64,000 nt of DNA, taken from positions 150,503-214,502 of the forward strand of contig JAJDDT010000102.1 in NCBI GenBank assembly GCA_029260165.1, written 5' to 3'. Origin of the DNA: Phycisphaerae bacterium (GTDB lineage: Bacteria; Planctomycetota; Phycisphaerae; UBA1845). Below the pieces are notes generated by a model that did not search any database, was not told the origin of the DNA, and worked only from the letters and a program-made list of their open reading frames with translations. Numbering within the stretch: the first letter of the stretch is position 1; each line of letters starts with the position of its first letter. Both the position numbers and the translations under genes were made by a program. Shown piece after piece: positions 34,710-45,070 of this stretch.

Positions 34710-35441
34710 ATGAAGGTTTTGGGCGTCATCCTGGCCCGCGCGGGCAGCAGGGGTCTGCGCGAAAAGTGCATGCGCGATCTTCTTGGGCGACCGTTGATTG
34801 ACTACACGTTCGACCACGCGCTGTCGTCGGAAACATTATCGGACGTCGTCTTCACCACCGACTGCGAGGCGGCGGCGGACTTGGCTGCGTCGCGCGGGAT
34901 TGACGTCGTCGATCGCCCCGCGGAGTTGGCGACCGACACTGCGACGGTGGATTCGGCGGCTCGTCATGCGGTGCGCGACGTGGAGGATCGACTTGGCGAG
35001 GTTTTCGACGCGGTCGTGTTGCTGTACGGGAACATTCCGGTGCGCGGTGCGGATATCATCGATCGGGCTGTTCGCCATTTGGCGGAGACGGGTGCGGACT
35101 CGGTGCGGAGTGTTGCACCGGTGACGAAGCTGCACCCGGACTGGCTTCACCGGCTCGAGGGTGACAGGATGGTTGCGTATCGTCCGAACAGTATTTACCG
35201 ACGTCAGGACCTCGAGCCGTTGTACTTTCACGATGGCGCGGTCATCGCCGTCACGCGTGAATCGCTCTTCATGGCGGAGGACGCGCCAACCGATTGTCAC
35301 GCGTTTTTCGGATGGGACCGTCGCGCCGTTGTGCAGGATGCGCACGAGACGGTGGACGTGGATGGGTTGATCGACCTTCGCGTCGCGGAGGCGATATTGG
35401 CAGCCGGCGAGCAACCCGTTTTTTCGCAGCACTCATCATGA
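34710..35441 (+). CDS. neuA: CMP-nonulosonic acid (acylneuraminate) cytidylyltransferase
   Basis: A 243-residue nucleotidyltransferase activating a nine-carbon sugar acid with CTP. The N-terminal VILARAGSRGLREKCMRDLLGR carries the CTP-binding Arg/Ser/Lys motif of the family. RPAELATDTATVDSAARH and SVAPVTKLHPDW are further signature blocks, and the C-terminal HETVDVDGLIDLRVAEAIL is typical. Its stop overlaps the neuB start (ATGA). The exact sugar (NeuAc, legionaminic or pseudaminic acid) is not decided by sequence alone. Confidence 0.9.
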   Translation: MKVLGVILARAGSRGLREKCMRDLLGRPLIDYTFDHALSSETLSDVVFTTDCEAAADLAASRGIDVVDRPAELATDTATVDSAARHAVRDVEDRLGEVFDAVVLLYGNIPVRGADIIDRAVRHLAETGADSVRSVAPVTKLHPDWLHRLEGDRMVAYRPNSIYRRQDLEPLYFHDGAVIAVTRESLFMAEDAPTDCHAFFGWDRRAVVQDAHETVDVDGLIDLRVAEAILAAGEQPVFSQHSS

Positions 35442-36517
35442 ACGACGATCAGGCCCATTCCCGCTCGCGCAGGACGATACGAATCGGTGACCGAGAGGTT
35501 GGGTCCGGGAACCCGGTGTTCATCATCGCGGAGGCTGGTGTCAACCACAACGGTGATGAATCCACCGCGATGAAAATGATCGACGGGGCGGTCGCAGCCG
35601 GTGCGGACGCCGTCAAGTTTCAGCTTTTTGATGCGGAATCGCTGACCACCGCGGATGCACCGACGGTGACCTATCAGTCCGAATCCACGGGCAACCGATC
35701 ACAGCGGACGATGCTGCGCGAGTTGGAGCTTTCGCTTGACACGTTCGGGCGTCTTGGAGAGGCCTGTCGGACGCGTGGGATCGAGTTCATCCTGACACCG
35801 TTCACCTCGAAGGCGGTGACGAGTGCGTTGTCGCTGAATGTGTCAGCCATCAAGGTTGCGTCCACGGATATCGTCGATCACCGGCTGCTGGAAAGCGCGG
35901 CGGGGACGCTTCTGCCCGTCATTGTCTCGACGGGTGCAGCGCACGAACACGAGATAACCGACGCGGTGGATTTGCTTGCCGGGTCGGGGGCGAAGGGTCG
36001 CATGATCCTGCTTCATTGCATCAGTGCGTACCCGGCGGGGGTGGCGCAAGCGAACCTCGGCGCGATCGCGCGGATGGCGAGGCGATTCGGTTGCGTGACG
36101 GGGTTTAGCGACCATACGGAATCGACGGTTTCGGCGGCAATGGCGGTCTGCGCCGGGGCGGAGGTGTTGGAGAAGCACTTCACGCTGGATCGCACCGCGC
36201 GGGGTCCGGACCATGCGATGTCTCTGGAGATTGATGGGTTGGCGGACTATGTACGCATGGCGCGCATGGCGGGTGAGGCGATGGGTAGTGGTGCGTTCGG
36301 GATGCAGCCTGCTGAGACAGAGGTGCGCAACGCAGCGCGAAAACGCGTGGTGGCTGCCCGTGCCATCAGGGCGGGTGACACGCTCACGCTGGAGATGCTT
36401 TCGGTGAAACGGGCGTCCTCGGGTCTTGAGGCGAACCATCTGATGTCGCTGGTCGGGCGACGGGTGTTGCAGAATATGCACAGTGACGAGCCTGTCCTGC
36501 TGGAGAGCGTGTTGTGA
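35438..36517 (+). CDS. neuB: N-acetylneuraminate-type synthase
   Basis: A 359-residue enzyme condensing an acetamido sugar with phosphoenolpyruvate. It has a TIM barrel (FIIAEAGVNHNGDESTAMKM, KVASTDIVDHRLLE, ISAYPAGVAQANLGAI, GFSDHTE, EKHFTLDR) and a C-terminal antifreeze-like SAF domain from ~290 (ARAIRAGDTLTLEMLSVKR). The start at 35438 overlaps the neuA stop by four bases, and its stop overlaps neuC (GTGA). It forms the central step of the operon. Confidence 0.92.
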   Translation: MNDDQAHSRSRRTIRIGDREVGSGNPVFIIAEAGVNHNGDESTAMKMIDGAVAAGADAVKFQLFDAESLTTADAPTVTYQSESTGNRSQRTMLRELELSLDTFGRLGEACRTRGIEFILTPFTSKAVTSALSLNVSAIKVASTDIVDHRLLESAAGTLLPVIVSTGAAHEHEITDAVDLLAGSGAKGRMILLHCISAYPAGVAQANLGAIARMARRFGCVTGFSDHTESTVSAAMAVCAGAEVLEKHFTLDRTARGPDHAMSLEIDGLADYVRMARMAGEAMGSGAFGMQPAETEVRNAARKRVVAARAIRAGDTLTLEMLSVKRASSGLEANHLMSLVGRRVLQNMHSDEPVLLESVL

Positions 36518-37656
36518 GCCGGGGTGGTCGGGTACGACGGCGACGGGTGGCGGTGGTCACGGGCACACGGGCGGAATATGGGCTGCTGCGATCGACGTTA
36601 TCCGCTATTGATGAACATCCCAGACTTGAATTGCAGTTGGTCGTTACGGGGATGCACCTGCTGCGGCGGTTCGGGATGACCGTTCGGGACGTTGAGGCGG
36701 ACGGCTGGTCGATCGACGCGCGGGTACGGATGCAACGGGGGAACGACGATCCGCTGGATCAGGCTGACGGGTTGGGGCGTGGTGTTCGGGGGATTGCGGA
36801 GTTTCTGGTCGAAGGGAAAAGCGACGTCGTCGTGGTGCTCGGTGATCGTATTGAGGCGTTGGCGGGTGCGCTGGCTGCGACGACGACGGGGACGTTTTTG
36901 GCGCACATTCACGGCGGGGATGTGGCGGCAGGCGATGCGGACAATTTGCAGCGCGACAGTATCACGAAGATGGCGCACATTCATTTGGCAGCGTCGCGCA
37001 GGTCGGCGGAACGGATCAGGCGGATGGGCGAAACGCGCGAACGGATTCACGTCGTTGGGGCACCGGGGCTTGACGAGTTGTTGGCGTACTCCGATGTGGC
37101 TTGTTCGTCGTCCAACGGTGTGACGCTTGTGGTTCAGCATCCGTGTGGACGGGACGGTGACACTGAAAAGCTTGTGATGGGGAGGATTCTGCGATCGATT
37201 CGCGATGTGGCGGGTGAAACAATCGTGGTGCATCCGAACAGTGATCGCGGGCATGGTGGGGTGTTGGCAGCCATTGACGATGTGTTGCGGACGCGAAACG
37301 GTGCGGGTGGAATTCGTGTGGTGAAGTCGATTCCGCGGTCATCGTATCTGGAGACGTTGGCGGGGGCGCGGATGATCGTGGGGAATTCGTCGAGCGGGAT
37401 TATTGAAGCGCCTGCACTGGGCGTGCCCAGCGTCAATGTGGGAGATCGACAGGCGGGTCGCGAGCGTGGTGGTCGAACGGTTGTCGACTCGACGGAAGGT
37501 TATCGGTCGATTCGTTCGGCGGTGGACCGGGCGACGTCGATGACGCGGAACCGACGTCCGATAACGCCCTATGGACGTGGTGGCGCGGGTGATCGCATCG
37601 CGGAAATCCTTTCGAGTACGTTACTGGACGATTTGCTGCGTAGAAAAACGGTTTGA
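36514..37656 (+). CDS. neuC: UDP-N-acetylglucosamine 2-epimerase (hydrolysing)
   Basis: A 380-residue epimerase making the amino sugar (ManNAc-type) used by neuB. VVTGTRAEYGLLRSTLSAI, GDRIEALAGALAA, HIHGGDVAAGDADNLQRDSI and the C-terminal GNSSSGIIEAPALGVPSVNVG are signature motifs of hydrolysing UDP-sugar 2-epimerases. It begins with GTG at 36514 overlapping the neuB stop. With neuA and neuB it completes a pathway from UDP-GlcNAc (or a related nucleotide sugar) to an activated nonulosonic acid for surface glycans. No polysaccharide transporter is adjacent. Confidence 0.9.
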   Translation: MSRGGRVRRRRVAVVTGTRAEYGLLRSTLSAIDEHPRLELQLVVTGMHLLRRFGMTVRDVEADGWSIDARVRMQRGNDDPLDQADGLGRGVRGIAEFLVEGKSDVVVVLGDRIEALAGALAATTTGTFLAHIHGGDVAAGDADNLQRDSITKMAHIHLAASRRSAERIRRMGETRERIHVVGAPGLDELLAYSDVACSSSNGVTLVVQHPCGRDGDTEKLVMGRILRSIRDVAGETIVVHPNSDRGHGGVLAAIDDVLRTRNGAGGIRVVKSIPRSSYLETLAGARMIVGNSSSGIIEAPALGVPSVNVGDRQAGRERGGRTVVDSTEGYRSIRSAVDRATSMTRNRRPITPYGRGGAGDRIAEILSSTLLDDLLRRKTV

Positions 37657-37777
37657 GACGAGTGTCGCGGGGGCGGTAACTCAACGTTGGTGGACGCATC
37701 GACGATGAAGACTGGGACGTAAGCGCGCGCAGACGTGTTTTTCGATATTTTGGTACACGGAACTGAAAGAATCGACC

Positions 37778-38659
37778 ATGCAGGAAATGTGTGAAGCCAC
37801 CAAGGCAGTCGTTGACGACGCGTTGTCTCGAACCGGGGATATTTCGACGTTGCCTGAGGTGACGGCGCGGATCATTGATCTGGTTGAGGATCCCAAGAGC
37901 ACGGCTCGGGACATGCACGAGCTGATCAAGACGGACCCTGCGCTGTCGACGCGTGTTCTGAAGGTCGTGAATTCGGCGTTTTATGGTTTGCCCGGTCAGA
38001 TTGCGAGCGTTGATCGCGCGATTGTGCTGCTGGGGTTATCGGCGGTGAAGAATATTGCGATTGCGGCGTCTGTGTCGCGGATGTTCAAGGGGCAGGATGT
38101 TGGTGGTGGGTTCTCTGCCAAGGATTTGTGGCGACACAGTATTGCGGTGGCGGTGACGGGTCGGTTGCTTGCCAATCGAAGCGGGTATACGGGTGCGGCA
38201 GAAGAGGTGTTCCTGGCTGGTCTGATTCACGATCTTGGGATTTTGATCGAGCGTCAGGCGTTTCCGGATCAGTTGACGGAGGTTGTTGAGGCGTGCATGT
38301 CCGGTGGTGGGTCGTTTCTCGAACTGGAGAACAGGATCATCGGGGCGGATCATCAGCAGTTCGGGTATGGACTGACGACGAAATGGAAGTTTCCCAAGAA
38401 CCTTCGTGCGGTGATTGCGTTGCATCATGATCCGGAATCGTTGGCGCCGGAGTTGCAGAATTTTGGACAGATCGTGCGAACGGCGGACGTGTTGGTCTGT
38501 GCGGAAAAGATTGGTTTCCATCTGACGGCCTGCAACGAGGCGTTGACTGAGGAGCTGTTGGCGACGTGTCAGTTGACCGAGGCGGACCTACCCGAGTTGT
38601 TTGATCAGATTTATGAGGGTGTTGAAACCGCAGAGGCGAGTTTGGGGGCGTCTGCGTAG
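37778..38659 (+). CDS. HDOD domain protein
   Basis: A 293-residue signalling protein consisting of a single HDOD domain. The region from SRTGDISTLPEVTARIIDLV through DPALSTRVLKVVNSAFYGLPG, SVDRAIVLLGLSAVKNIAIA, the HD-derived SIAVAVTGRLLA, and FLAGLIHDLGILI matches the family. HDOD proteins are hydrolase-like but usually lack enzymatic activity and act in regulatory assemblies. There is no attached receiver or GGDEF domain. A strong terminator follows at 38678-38713. Confidence 0.9.
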   Translation: MQEMCEATKAVVDDALSRTGDISTLPEVTARIIDLVEDPKSTARDMHELIKTDPALSTRVLKVVNSAFYGLPGQIASVDRAIVLLGLSAVKNIAIAASVSRMFKGQDVGGGFSAKDLWRHSIAVAVTGRLLANRSGYTGAAEEVFLAGLIHDLGILIERQAFPDQLTEVVEACMSGGGSFLELENRIIGADHQQFGYGLTTKWKFPKNLRAVIALHHDPESLAPELQNFGQIVRTADVLVCAEKIGFHLTACNEALTEELLATCQLTEADLPELFDQIYEGVETAEASLGASA

Positions 38660-38677
38660 GGCGGATCATTTCTATCG

Positions 38678-38713
38678 CGGCACGAGCATGGTCGGGTCGT
38701 GCCGTGTTTTTTT
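38678..38713 (+). terminator. rho-independent terminator of the HDOD gene
   Basis: CGGCACGA and TCGTGCCG make a perfect eight-base stem around an 11-base loop, followed by TGTTTTTTT. It lies 18 bases after the HDOD stop codon and separates this gene from the convergent ktrA. Confidence 0.9.
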
Positions 38714-38717
38714 GAAT

Positions 38718-39413
38718 TCAATCTGAACCTGACGTTGGCAGGGAAGCCAGCGCGCTGTTTGTTCCGACGAGGATGAGGATGTCGCCGGGCAGGATTTCGG
38801 TCTGCGCGTTGGGTGTTGCGATGATCGGGGCGGTGTGGGGGACGGACCTGTCGCCTTTCTGATCGGATTCGGGGCGTTTGATGGCGACGAGATTGATGTC
38901 GTATTCGCGGCGGAGTTGGAGCTGTTCGAGGGTCTTGTTGCAGAACGCGGGCGGGGTGGGGAGGTGGACCATGCTGACGTCGGGCCCCAGTTCGAGGTAG
39001 CGGTTGAGGTTCGGGATGATGAGGCGATTTGCCCAGCGGTGGGCGGCTTCCCCTTCGGGGTTGACGATGTCGTGAGCGCCGATGCTGCGGAGGATTCTGG
39101 CCTGGACTGGGGTGTGGGCGCGGGCGACGATTTTTCTGGTGTTCAGGGATCTGAGGACGGCGACGGTGAGGGCGGTGGATTCGAAGCCGACGCCGATGCC
39201 GACGATGACGGTGTCGCATTCGTGGATGGCGTGTGATTTGAGGGCCTGGTCGTCGGTGCTGTCCATGCAGACAGCCAATGCGACGTCGTCGCGGATTTGT
39301 TCGACGAGACCGCGGTCGCGGTCGATGGCAATAACGTCTGCGCCTGCATGGGAAAGCGATCTTGCGAGGTGTCCGCCGAATTGTCCGAGGCCTATGACTG
39401 CGAAGCGTTTCAT
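38718..39413 (-). CDS. ktrA: KtrA/TrkA-type potassium transporter regulatory subunit
   Basis: A 231-residue cytoplasmic RCK protein. The Rossmann domain begins FAVIGLGQFGGHLARSLSHA, with VIAIDRD after strand 2. RCK_C covers about residues 140-225 (LELGPDVSMVHLPTPPAF ... GDILILVGTNSALASL). It forms the octameric gating ring on KtrB and binds ATP/ADP or NAD(H). It lies seven bases after the ktrB stop, last gene of the recG-ktrB-ktrA cluster. Confidence 0.9.
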   Translation of the reverse strand: MKRFAVIGLGQFGGHLARSLSHAGADVIAIDRDRGLVEQIRDDVALAVCMDSTDDQALKSHAIHECDTVIVGIGVGFESTALTVAVLRSLNTRKIVARAHTPVQARILRSIGAHDIVNPEGEAAHRWANRLIIPNLNRYLELGPDVSMVHLPTPPAFCNKTLEQLQLRREYDINLVAIKRPESDQKGDRSVPHTAPIIATPNAQTEILPGDILILVGTNSALASLPTSGSD

Positions 39414-39420
39414 GATGGTT

Positions 39421-41226
39421 CTATCCTATGATGACCTGTTCTGACGGGTAGGTGTAGCGATCCGTACCATGACGTCCGGCGAGGGCGACGAGGATGGAGA
39501 GGGGGCCGAGCCTGCCGGCGAACATGGCTGCCATGATCACGATGCGACCCGTGAGTGTCAATTTGGGGGTGAGTCCGAGGGTGAGTCCGACGGTGCCGCC
39601 GGCGGACACGGATTCGAAGAGAATTTCCTCGAGTGAGGCGGATTCGGTGAGACAGAGGACGAGGGTGACGGTGGTGACGATCGTGAACATGACGAAGACG
39701 ACGGTGGCTGCTCGTCGGACGATTGGTTCGGGGATGGTGCGGTGTGCGAATTCGGCGTGGGGTCGGCGGCGGAGGGTCGAGAAAACGGCGATGGCGAGAA
39801 CGAAGACGGAGACAGTTTTGACGCCGCCGGCGGTGGAGGCGGGAGAGCCTCCGATGAACATGAGGACGCACATGAGAAAGGTGGTGCCGGTGGATTGGGC
39901 GTCGGGGTTGAGGGTTGTGACGTTGAATCCCGCGGTTCGGGTTGTGACAGAGCGGAAGATGGCCGCCGGAATTTGGGTGAACCATGGGAGGTCGCTGAGG
40001 ATGGCTTGCCCTTCGGTGGTGGCTGATGTTGTGACGTGGTTTGATTCAAAGATGAGGATGAGGATGGCGGGGACGACGATGAGCACCGGTGTTGCGTAAA
40101 GGACGAGGCGGGTGTGAAGGGACCACGGGCGACGGCGTTTGCGGGGTCGTTGGTTGCGGGATCGGAAACGGGTGTGAAGTTCGGAGATGACGGGGAATCC
40201 CAGTCCGCCGATGACGATGAGCGGCATGATGCTGGTGTAGATTTGCCAGCGATTGTTGTATTGGATGAGGCTGTCGGATTGCAGGGCGAAACCGGCGTTG
40301 CAGAAAGCGCTGACCGCGTGGAACAGGCTGTAGAAAGCGCGCTGAGAGACGGTGGTGATGGAGTCGGGCCACATGGGGTAGAGGATGATTGCGCCGGCGA
40401 TTTCGAATGCGAATGTTGCGACGATGATGAATCGGACCATGGACCGCAATTGTCCGATGGTCTGGTGACTGAGTGCGTCCTGCAGGACAAGAGATTCCCG
40501 AAGAGATAGTTTTCGTCCGGTGAGCAGTCCGAAGAGGCTGCCGAAGACCATGATTCCGAGACCACCGGCCTGGATAAGGATCAGAATGACGACCTGTCCG
40601 AAGAGGGTGAAATCGTTTTCGGTGTCGTAGACGGTGAGACCGGTGACACACGTTGCGCTGGTGGCGGTGAACATGGCGTTGATGGTGTGTTCGATGGGGT
40701 GCGTGCTGCGGACGTTTTGAAGTTGATCGGTGGTGGCGCGTGGGAGAGCAAGGGCGATGCCGCCGATGATGATGACGATGGCGAATGATGTAACGAGGAG
40801 TTTTTCCGGGCGGAGCGTGGATTGTCCCTTGTGGAGTCGTTGGCCTGCGAAACCGGCGAAGGATGCCACGCGTTGACACAGCCAGACGATACCGACGTAG
40901 GCGGTTGAGATCGCGCGTATTGTGGTGATCGGGTTTTCGAGAAGCATCAGGATCGCGTAGAGCAATGCGAAGAACGCAAGGTGTGTCCAGTGTCGTGAAA
41001 TCGTTCGCCATGTGAGGCCTTGCCGCCTGATCGTCTGAAAAAAGGACACGACAAATCCGAGAAGGGCTGACCACTGCAGTGTAGCCGGTAGAAAACGCGG
41101 TGCGACGGGTTTGTGGAATCCGAATTCGAGTGCGACGGCGATCACGCCGAGGATGGCGAGCAGGCCCGAGGGTCCGCCGATGCGGTCGGAGATATGTTGA
41201 AGCAGACGTTTTTGTTCGGTTGTCAC
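39421..41226 (-). CDS. ktrB: KtrB/TrkH-type potassium transporter membrane subunit
   Basis: A 601-residue membrane protein with 10-12 predicted TM helices. The pore-loop filter of the SKT family is visible ([62 protein letters not shown]), four repeats each with a conserved Gly. The N-terminal ~120 residues with extra TM segments are longer than in typical KtrB, closer to TrkH-like forms. The start is GTG at 41226, overlapping the recG stop, so it is coupled to recG. Confidence 0.9.
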   Translation of the reverse strand: MTTEQKRLLQHISDRIGGPSGLLAILGVIAVALEFGFHKPVAPRFLPATLQWSALLGFVVSFFQTIRRQGLTWRTISRHWTHLAFFALLYAILMLLENPITTIRAISTAYVGIVWLCQRVASFAGFAGQRLHKGQSTLRPEKLLVTSFAIVIIIGGIALALPRATTDQLQNVRSTHPIEHTINAMFTATSATCVTGLTVYDTENDFTLFGQVVILILIQAGGLGIMVFGSLFGLLTGRKLSLRESLVLQDALSHQTIGQLRSMVRFIIVATFAFEIAGAIILYPMWPDSITTVSQRAFYSLFHAVSAFCNAGFALQSDSLIQYNNRWQIYTSIMPLIVIGGLGFPVISELHTRFRSRNQRPRKRRRPWSLHTRLVLYATPVLIVVPAILILIFESNHVTTSATTEGQAILSDLPWFTQIPAAIFRSVTTRTAGFNVTTLNPDAQSTGTTFLMCVLMFIGGSPASTAGGVKTVSVFVLAIAVFSTLRRRPHAEFAHRTIPEPIVRRAATVVFVMFTIVTTVTLVLCLTESASLEEILFESVSAGGTVGLTLGLTPKLTLTGRIVIMAAMFAGRLGPLSILVALAGRHGTDRYTYPSEQVIIG

Positions 41227-43343
41227 GCGACGTTGACCATGGGCATGAGGTCGGCGAATTTTCGTGTGAGCATGTTGCGAAGGATGCGGTGGTCGGTGTG
41301 GGCCAGTTGCGGGTCGGTGTCGAGTATTTGTGTTGCGTCGTCGCGGGCCATCTGGAGCAGGTCGAGGTCTGTTGTGAGATCGGCGATTTTGAATTCGGGC
41401 AGGCCATGCTGACGCTTGCCGAGCAGTTCGCCCGGACCGCGAAGGCGGAGGTCCTGTTCTGCGATTTCAAAACCGTTTTGTGAGCGGGTGAGGATGCTGA
41501 GTCGTTCGCGTGCCCTGGGGGAGTGTGAATCGGTTCGCAGAAAGCAGTCGGACTTGCGCGTTCCCCGACCGATGCGACCGCGAAGCTGGTGGAGTTGGCT
41601 GAGGCCGAAACGTTCGGCGTGTTCAATGACCATGATGGATGCGTTGGGAACGTCGACGCCGACCTCGATGACGGTGGTGCTGACGAGCGCGCGGGTTTCA
41701 CCGTCGCGAAATCGGTTCATTTCGCGATCGCGGTCAGCCGTGGATTGGCGACCGTGGATGAGACCGACATCAATGCCGGCGAAAGGTCCGGATGCCAGTC
41801 GTTCGTATTCGGTGGTTGCGTTTTTGAGATCGAGGTGTTCGGATTCGGTGACGAGGGGGTAGATGATGTAGGCTTGTTCGCCGGCGACGAGGCGTTGGCG
41901 GATGGCGTGCCACATCCGGTCTTCCATGTCGTGTTCGATGAGCCAGGTTCTGACGGGTTGGCGACCGGGGGGTGCGTCCCTGATGGTGGTGATGTCGAGA
42001 TCGCCAAAGCAGGTCATGGCCAGCGTGCGTGGGATGGGGGTGGCGGACATAACGAGTCCGTCGACGGATTTGCCGGCGGATTGGAACATGGCTGCCCGTT
42101 GGGCAACGCCGAACCTGTGCTGTTCGTCGATGATGACGAGTCCGAGATTGGCGAAACGGACGTCTTTCTGGATCAATGCGTGGGTGCCGATGATCCAGTT
42201 GACCTCGCCCGCGCTGATGTCGTTGATGAGTTTCGTGCGTTTGGACGCGGTCATGCCGCCGACGAGGAGTTCGACGCGGACGCGGGAGTCGTGGAGATAT
42301 CGTTTGATTTTGCCGGTGTGTTGTTCTGCCAGGATTTCGGTGGGTGCCAGAAGAGCGACCTGTCGACCGTTGGCGACGGCGACGAGTGCGGCGTAGAGCG
42401 CGACCGCGGTTTTTCCGCAGCCAACGTCGCCCTGGAGGAGACGACGCATGGGGGTGGGTTTGGCGAGATCGTTCACGATGGTCGCGACGGATTTTTCCTG
42501 TCCGGGTGTCAGATCGAATGGAAGGCGGGCGCGGATGCGTTCGTCGATTTTGGGGGTGCACTGTATGGGTGCGGTTGCGGGGAGGGCATCGCGGTCTCGG
42601 CGGACCTTCTGGATGGCGATCTGGGAGAGAAGCAACTCGTCGTAGGCGAGGCGGCGACGGGCGATGGGGACGTCGGTGAGCGTGGTGGGCTGGTGGACGC
42701 AGCGGATGGCGGTCTGTCGCGCCGGCCAACCGTTTTGCTGACGTTGTTGATCGGGGATGGGATCGGGGATTCGGTTCGTCAAGCGGGCGAGGACGGCGGT
42801 GATGGTTTTTGCGATGGATTTTGACGTCAGCGTGCCGGTGGCAGGGTAGACCGGTTCAAAATAGTCTGCGTCGCCGGTGAAGGGTTCGTCTTCGGAGCAG
42901 ATCGTGAATCTGGGGTTCGCGAATTGAGCGTACCGACCGTCGGGATCGGTTTCGACCCTGCCGGTGACGCGGATGGTGCAGCCTGGTCGGACCTGTTCGG
43001 CGACGTAGGGTGCGTTGAACCAGCGAGCGCGGACGCGACCGGTGCCGTCTACGATGTCAGCCATGACAGAACCACGCCGTCGCCCGGGTTTTGCCCGGAC
43101 GGATGTGACCTGCCCGATGACGGTGGAGATGTCGTTGAGGATCAGTTGGTCGATCGGGACGGATTCGGGCAGCGTTTCGTATCGAAACGGCAGATGTTCG
43201 ATCAGATCGGCGACAGTTTTGACACCAACGTCCGCAAATTTGGACGCCCGGAAGGGTCCGACGCCCTTGACGAACTGAATCGGTGTGTCCAGATCGATGT
43301 TTGCCAAGGACGGCTTCGCTTCCCACAGATGCTGACAGGCCAA
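41223..43343 (-). CDS. recG: ATP-dependent DNA helicase RecG
   Basis: A 706-residue helicase that reverses stalled replication forks. The N-terminal wedge/OB region ([40 protein letters not shown]) is followed by helicase lobes with Walker [14 protein letters not shown], motif [10 protein letters not shown], motif [14 protein letters not shown] and the TRG region LRGRIGRG. The start is read as TTG at 43343; an internal TTG at codon 13 is possible. It is upstream of and overlaps ktrB, an arrangement with no obvious functional link. Confidence 0.94.
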   Translation of the reverse strand: MACQHLWEAKPSLANIDLDTPIQFVKGVGPFRASKFADVGVKTVADLIEHLPFRYETLPESVPIDQLILNDISTVIGQVTSVRAKPGRRRGSVMADIVDGTGRVRARWFNAPYVAEQVRPGCTIRVTGRVETDPDGRYAQFANPRFTICSEDEPFTGDADYFEPVYPATGTLTSKSIAKTITAVLARLTNRIPDPIPDQQRQQNGWPARQTAIRCVHQPTTLTDVPIARRRLAYDELLLSQIAIQKVRRDRDALPATAPIQCTPKIDERIRARLPFDLTPGQEKSVATIVNDLAKPTPMRRLLQGDVGCGKTAVALYAALVAVANGRQVALLAPTEILAEQHTGKIKRYLHDSRVRVELLVGGMTASKRTKLINDISAGEVNWIIGTHALIQKDVRFANLGLVIIDEQHRFGVAQRAAMFQSAGKSVDGLVMSATPIPRTLAMTCFGDLDITTIRDAPPGRQPVRTWLIEHDMEDRMWHAIRQRLVAGEQAYIIYPLVTESEHLDLKNATTEYERLASGPFAGIDVGLIHGRQSTADRDREMNRFRDGETRALVSTTVIEVGVDVPNASIMVIEHAERFGLSQLHQLRGRIGRGTRKSDCFLRTDSHSPRARERLSILTRSQNGFEIAEQDLRLRGPGELLGKRQHGLPEFKIADLTTDLDLLQMARDDATQILDTDPQLAHTDHRILRNMLTRKFADLMPMVNVA

Positions 43344-43356
43344 CCGTTGTTCGTCG

Positions 43357-43749
43357 TTACGGAATCACCAGTTGATCGCCGACGCGAAGCTTGTTCGGGT
43401 CGGTCAGGACGTTGCGATTGGCCTGGTAAATGTCTCGCCATTTCGCGGCGTTGCTGTAATACGTTCTTGCGATTCGAAACAGCGTATCGCCCTTGCCGAC
43501 AACATGGGTGCGGGTTGCGGAGTCCGCAGTGTACGCGTCGTTGAATCCTGTCGTCGTGGAGGCCAGGTAGACGGTGTCATCGGTGGTGGTGGATGGTGAG
43601 GACTCGACGACCGCGGGGATTTGGTAATCGGTTTGCATGCCGTAATCGGCCGACGCGCTCTGAGCGGGCGGAGCGATGGCGTTCTTGTCCTGACAACCCG
43701 TCGTCATCATGATCCATCCGATTCCCATGCAGGTGAAAGCTTTACGCAT
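43357..43749 (-). CDS. LysM-domain lipoprotein
   Basis: A 130-residue lipoprotein. AAGGAGG lies eight bases before the ATG at 43749. A signal segment ([16 protein letters not shown]) ends in a lipobox Cys, then a ~60-residue Ser/Thr-rich linker, and a C-terminal LysM domain ([18 protein letters not shown] ... YQANRNVL ... [10 protein letters not shown]). LysM binds peptidoglycan or related glycans. It lies 13 bases upstream of recG on the same strand. Confidence 0.88.
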   Translation of the reverse strand: MRKAFTCMGIGWIMMTTGCQDKNAIAPPAQSASADYGMQTDYQIPAVVESSPSTTTDDTVYLASTTTGFNDAYTADSATRTHVVGKGDTLFRIARTYYSNAAKWRDIYQANRNVLTDPNKLRVGDQLVIP

Positions 43750-43863
43750 CGCAAGACCTCCTTGTCTGGTACATTGTGCAATATCCTTATCCGATGAGTT
43801 TAGAAACCGGCGAAACGATGTCAAGGAAAAGCGTGTGTGTGGATGTGGATTAGACAGGATTCT

Positions 43864-44598
43864 TCACGAAATCGTCGGGTTGGTCGCGACGGATTTGATG
43901 CTTCGGCGAAGACGGTAAAGCTCGACGAAGGCGCGCGCGATGACCTTGAGATTGGCACCGGTTTGATCTCCGGCGGTTCGGGGGTAGTGATGGACGCCGA
44001 TTTGCCCGATGCGGTAATCGAGATAGGTGCATTTGGCGAGGATTTCGGTGTCGATGAGGGCACCGGTGGACTGCATGTCGATGCGGTCGAATAGCGTGCG
44101 GGGGAAGATTTTGAAGGCGCAGTCGATGTCGCGGATGCGCATTTTGAAGGTCCGGTTAACCAGCGTGGACCAGCAAAAGGCGTTGATTTTTCTCAAAAGA
44201 GGGTCCTGACGATTGAGGCGGTAGGCGCTGACGATGTCGTATTTGTTCAACATGGGCAGGAGTTTGGGGAGTTCGTTGAAGTCGAATTGGCCATCACCAT
44301 CGGTGTAGAAAACCCAGTCGAGCCTGGATTCTCGAAATCCACGTTGTAAAGCACCGCCGTAACCGAGGTTGGGGTTGTTGTGGACGGCGCGGACCTCCGG
44401 GTGGTTGGCGGCCAACTGGTTCGCGATTTCGCCCGTGCGGTCCCTGCTGCCGTCGTTGACAATGATGATTTCGCATTCGTCAGCCACATCGCGACCGACC
44501 TGCAACGCGCTTAAGGTGGTGCGTTCGACGTTGGCTTCCTCGTTGTAACAGGGGAAGAAAATGGAGAGACGCAGCGGCGACAGGGGTGGTTTTTCCAT
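43864..44598 (-). CDS. family 2 glycosyltransferase (DPM1-like)
   Basis: A 244-residue GT-A enzyme without TM segments: SIFFPCYNEEANVERT, IIIVNDGSRDRTGEIA, GYGGALQRGFRESRLDWVFYTDGDGQFD with the metal-binding DxD, and a C-terminal acceptor region. Sequence style matches the dolichol-phosphate-mannose synthase-like GT2 group, which transfers sugars to polyprenyl phosphate. It begins seven bases after the gene before it. The acceptor and the donor are inferred only. Confidence 0.85.
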   Translation of the reverse strand: MEKPPLSPLRLSIFFPCYNEEANVERTTLSALQVGRDVADECEIIIVNDGSRDRTGEIANQLAANHPEVRAVHNNPNLGYGGALQRGFRESRLDWVFYTDGDGQFDFNELPKLLPMLNKYDIVSAYRLNRQDPLLRKINAFCWSTLVNRTFKMRIRDIDCAFKIFPRTLFDRIDMQSTGALIDTEILAKCTYLDYRIGQIGVHHYPRTAGDQTGANLKVIARAFVELYRLRRSIKSVATNPTIS

Positions 44599-44605
44599 CA
44601 GGAGG

Positions 44606-45070
44606 CTAAGTTTCGTCTGTTGGCGGCTCGTCGGGCAGTGTTGCGTCGGGAGGTTGTTGACTGGGTTGGCGTCGGGCCTGGGCGAGCATCAGTCGGGCTT
44701 CGCGGAGGAGGGTGCCGTCGGAATAGAGCTGCACGCGGTATTCGCCGGGTTCGGGAAATCGCAGGCCGTAGAATTGCAGGGCGAGGTTCGCGACGGCGCG
44801 GGGGTTTTTGAAATCGACGAAACCGTCGCCCTTGACGATGGGTTGTCGGACGCCTTCGGAATCGATGATTGAAATCGTGACAGGTGTTTTGGATCTGCCA
44901 TCGGTCATGGAGACGTAGACGCACAGTTGCGGCTGGGTTACGGGGAACCGGGCAGCGTGGATGGTGGAGAACATGCCGATAAGCGACTGCTTGCCGGTGA
45001 CGCGATCGGTGATGATTTGATCGCAGACAATCAGGGAAAGGACGTCGGGTTCCAGGCCTGTCGGACTCAT
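44606..45070 (-). CDS. DUF6941-like beta-sandwich protein
   Basis: A 154-residue soluble protein from the ATG at 45070 (GAGGTG six bases upstream; a longer upstream frame is not supported). It carries the pattern SLIVCDQIITDRVTGKQSLIGMFSTI and then FPVTQPQLCVYVSMTDG, with GFVDFKNPRAVANLALQFYGLRFPEPGEYRVQL near the C-terminus, a beta-sandwich-like layout. Such proteins are recurrent in planctomycetes and annotated as hypothetical (DUF6941 is my best recollection). A Pro-rich tail ends the protein. It is likely cotranscribed with the GT2 gene. Confidence 0.6.
   Translation of the reverse strand: MSPTGLEPDVLSLIVCDQIITDRVTGKQSLIGMFSTIHAARFPVTQPQLCVYVSMTDGRSKTPVTISIIDSEGVRQPIVKGDGFVDFKNPRAVANLALQFYGLRFPEPGEYRVQLYSDGTLLREARLMLAQARRQPSQQPPDATLPDEPPTDET

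Noticed and set aside
41589..42824. Plus-strand open frame of 411 codons opposite recG
   Set aside because: recG carries all helicase motifs on the minus strand; the opposite frame has biased Gly/Asp/Val composition and no family resemblance.
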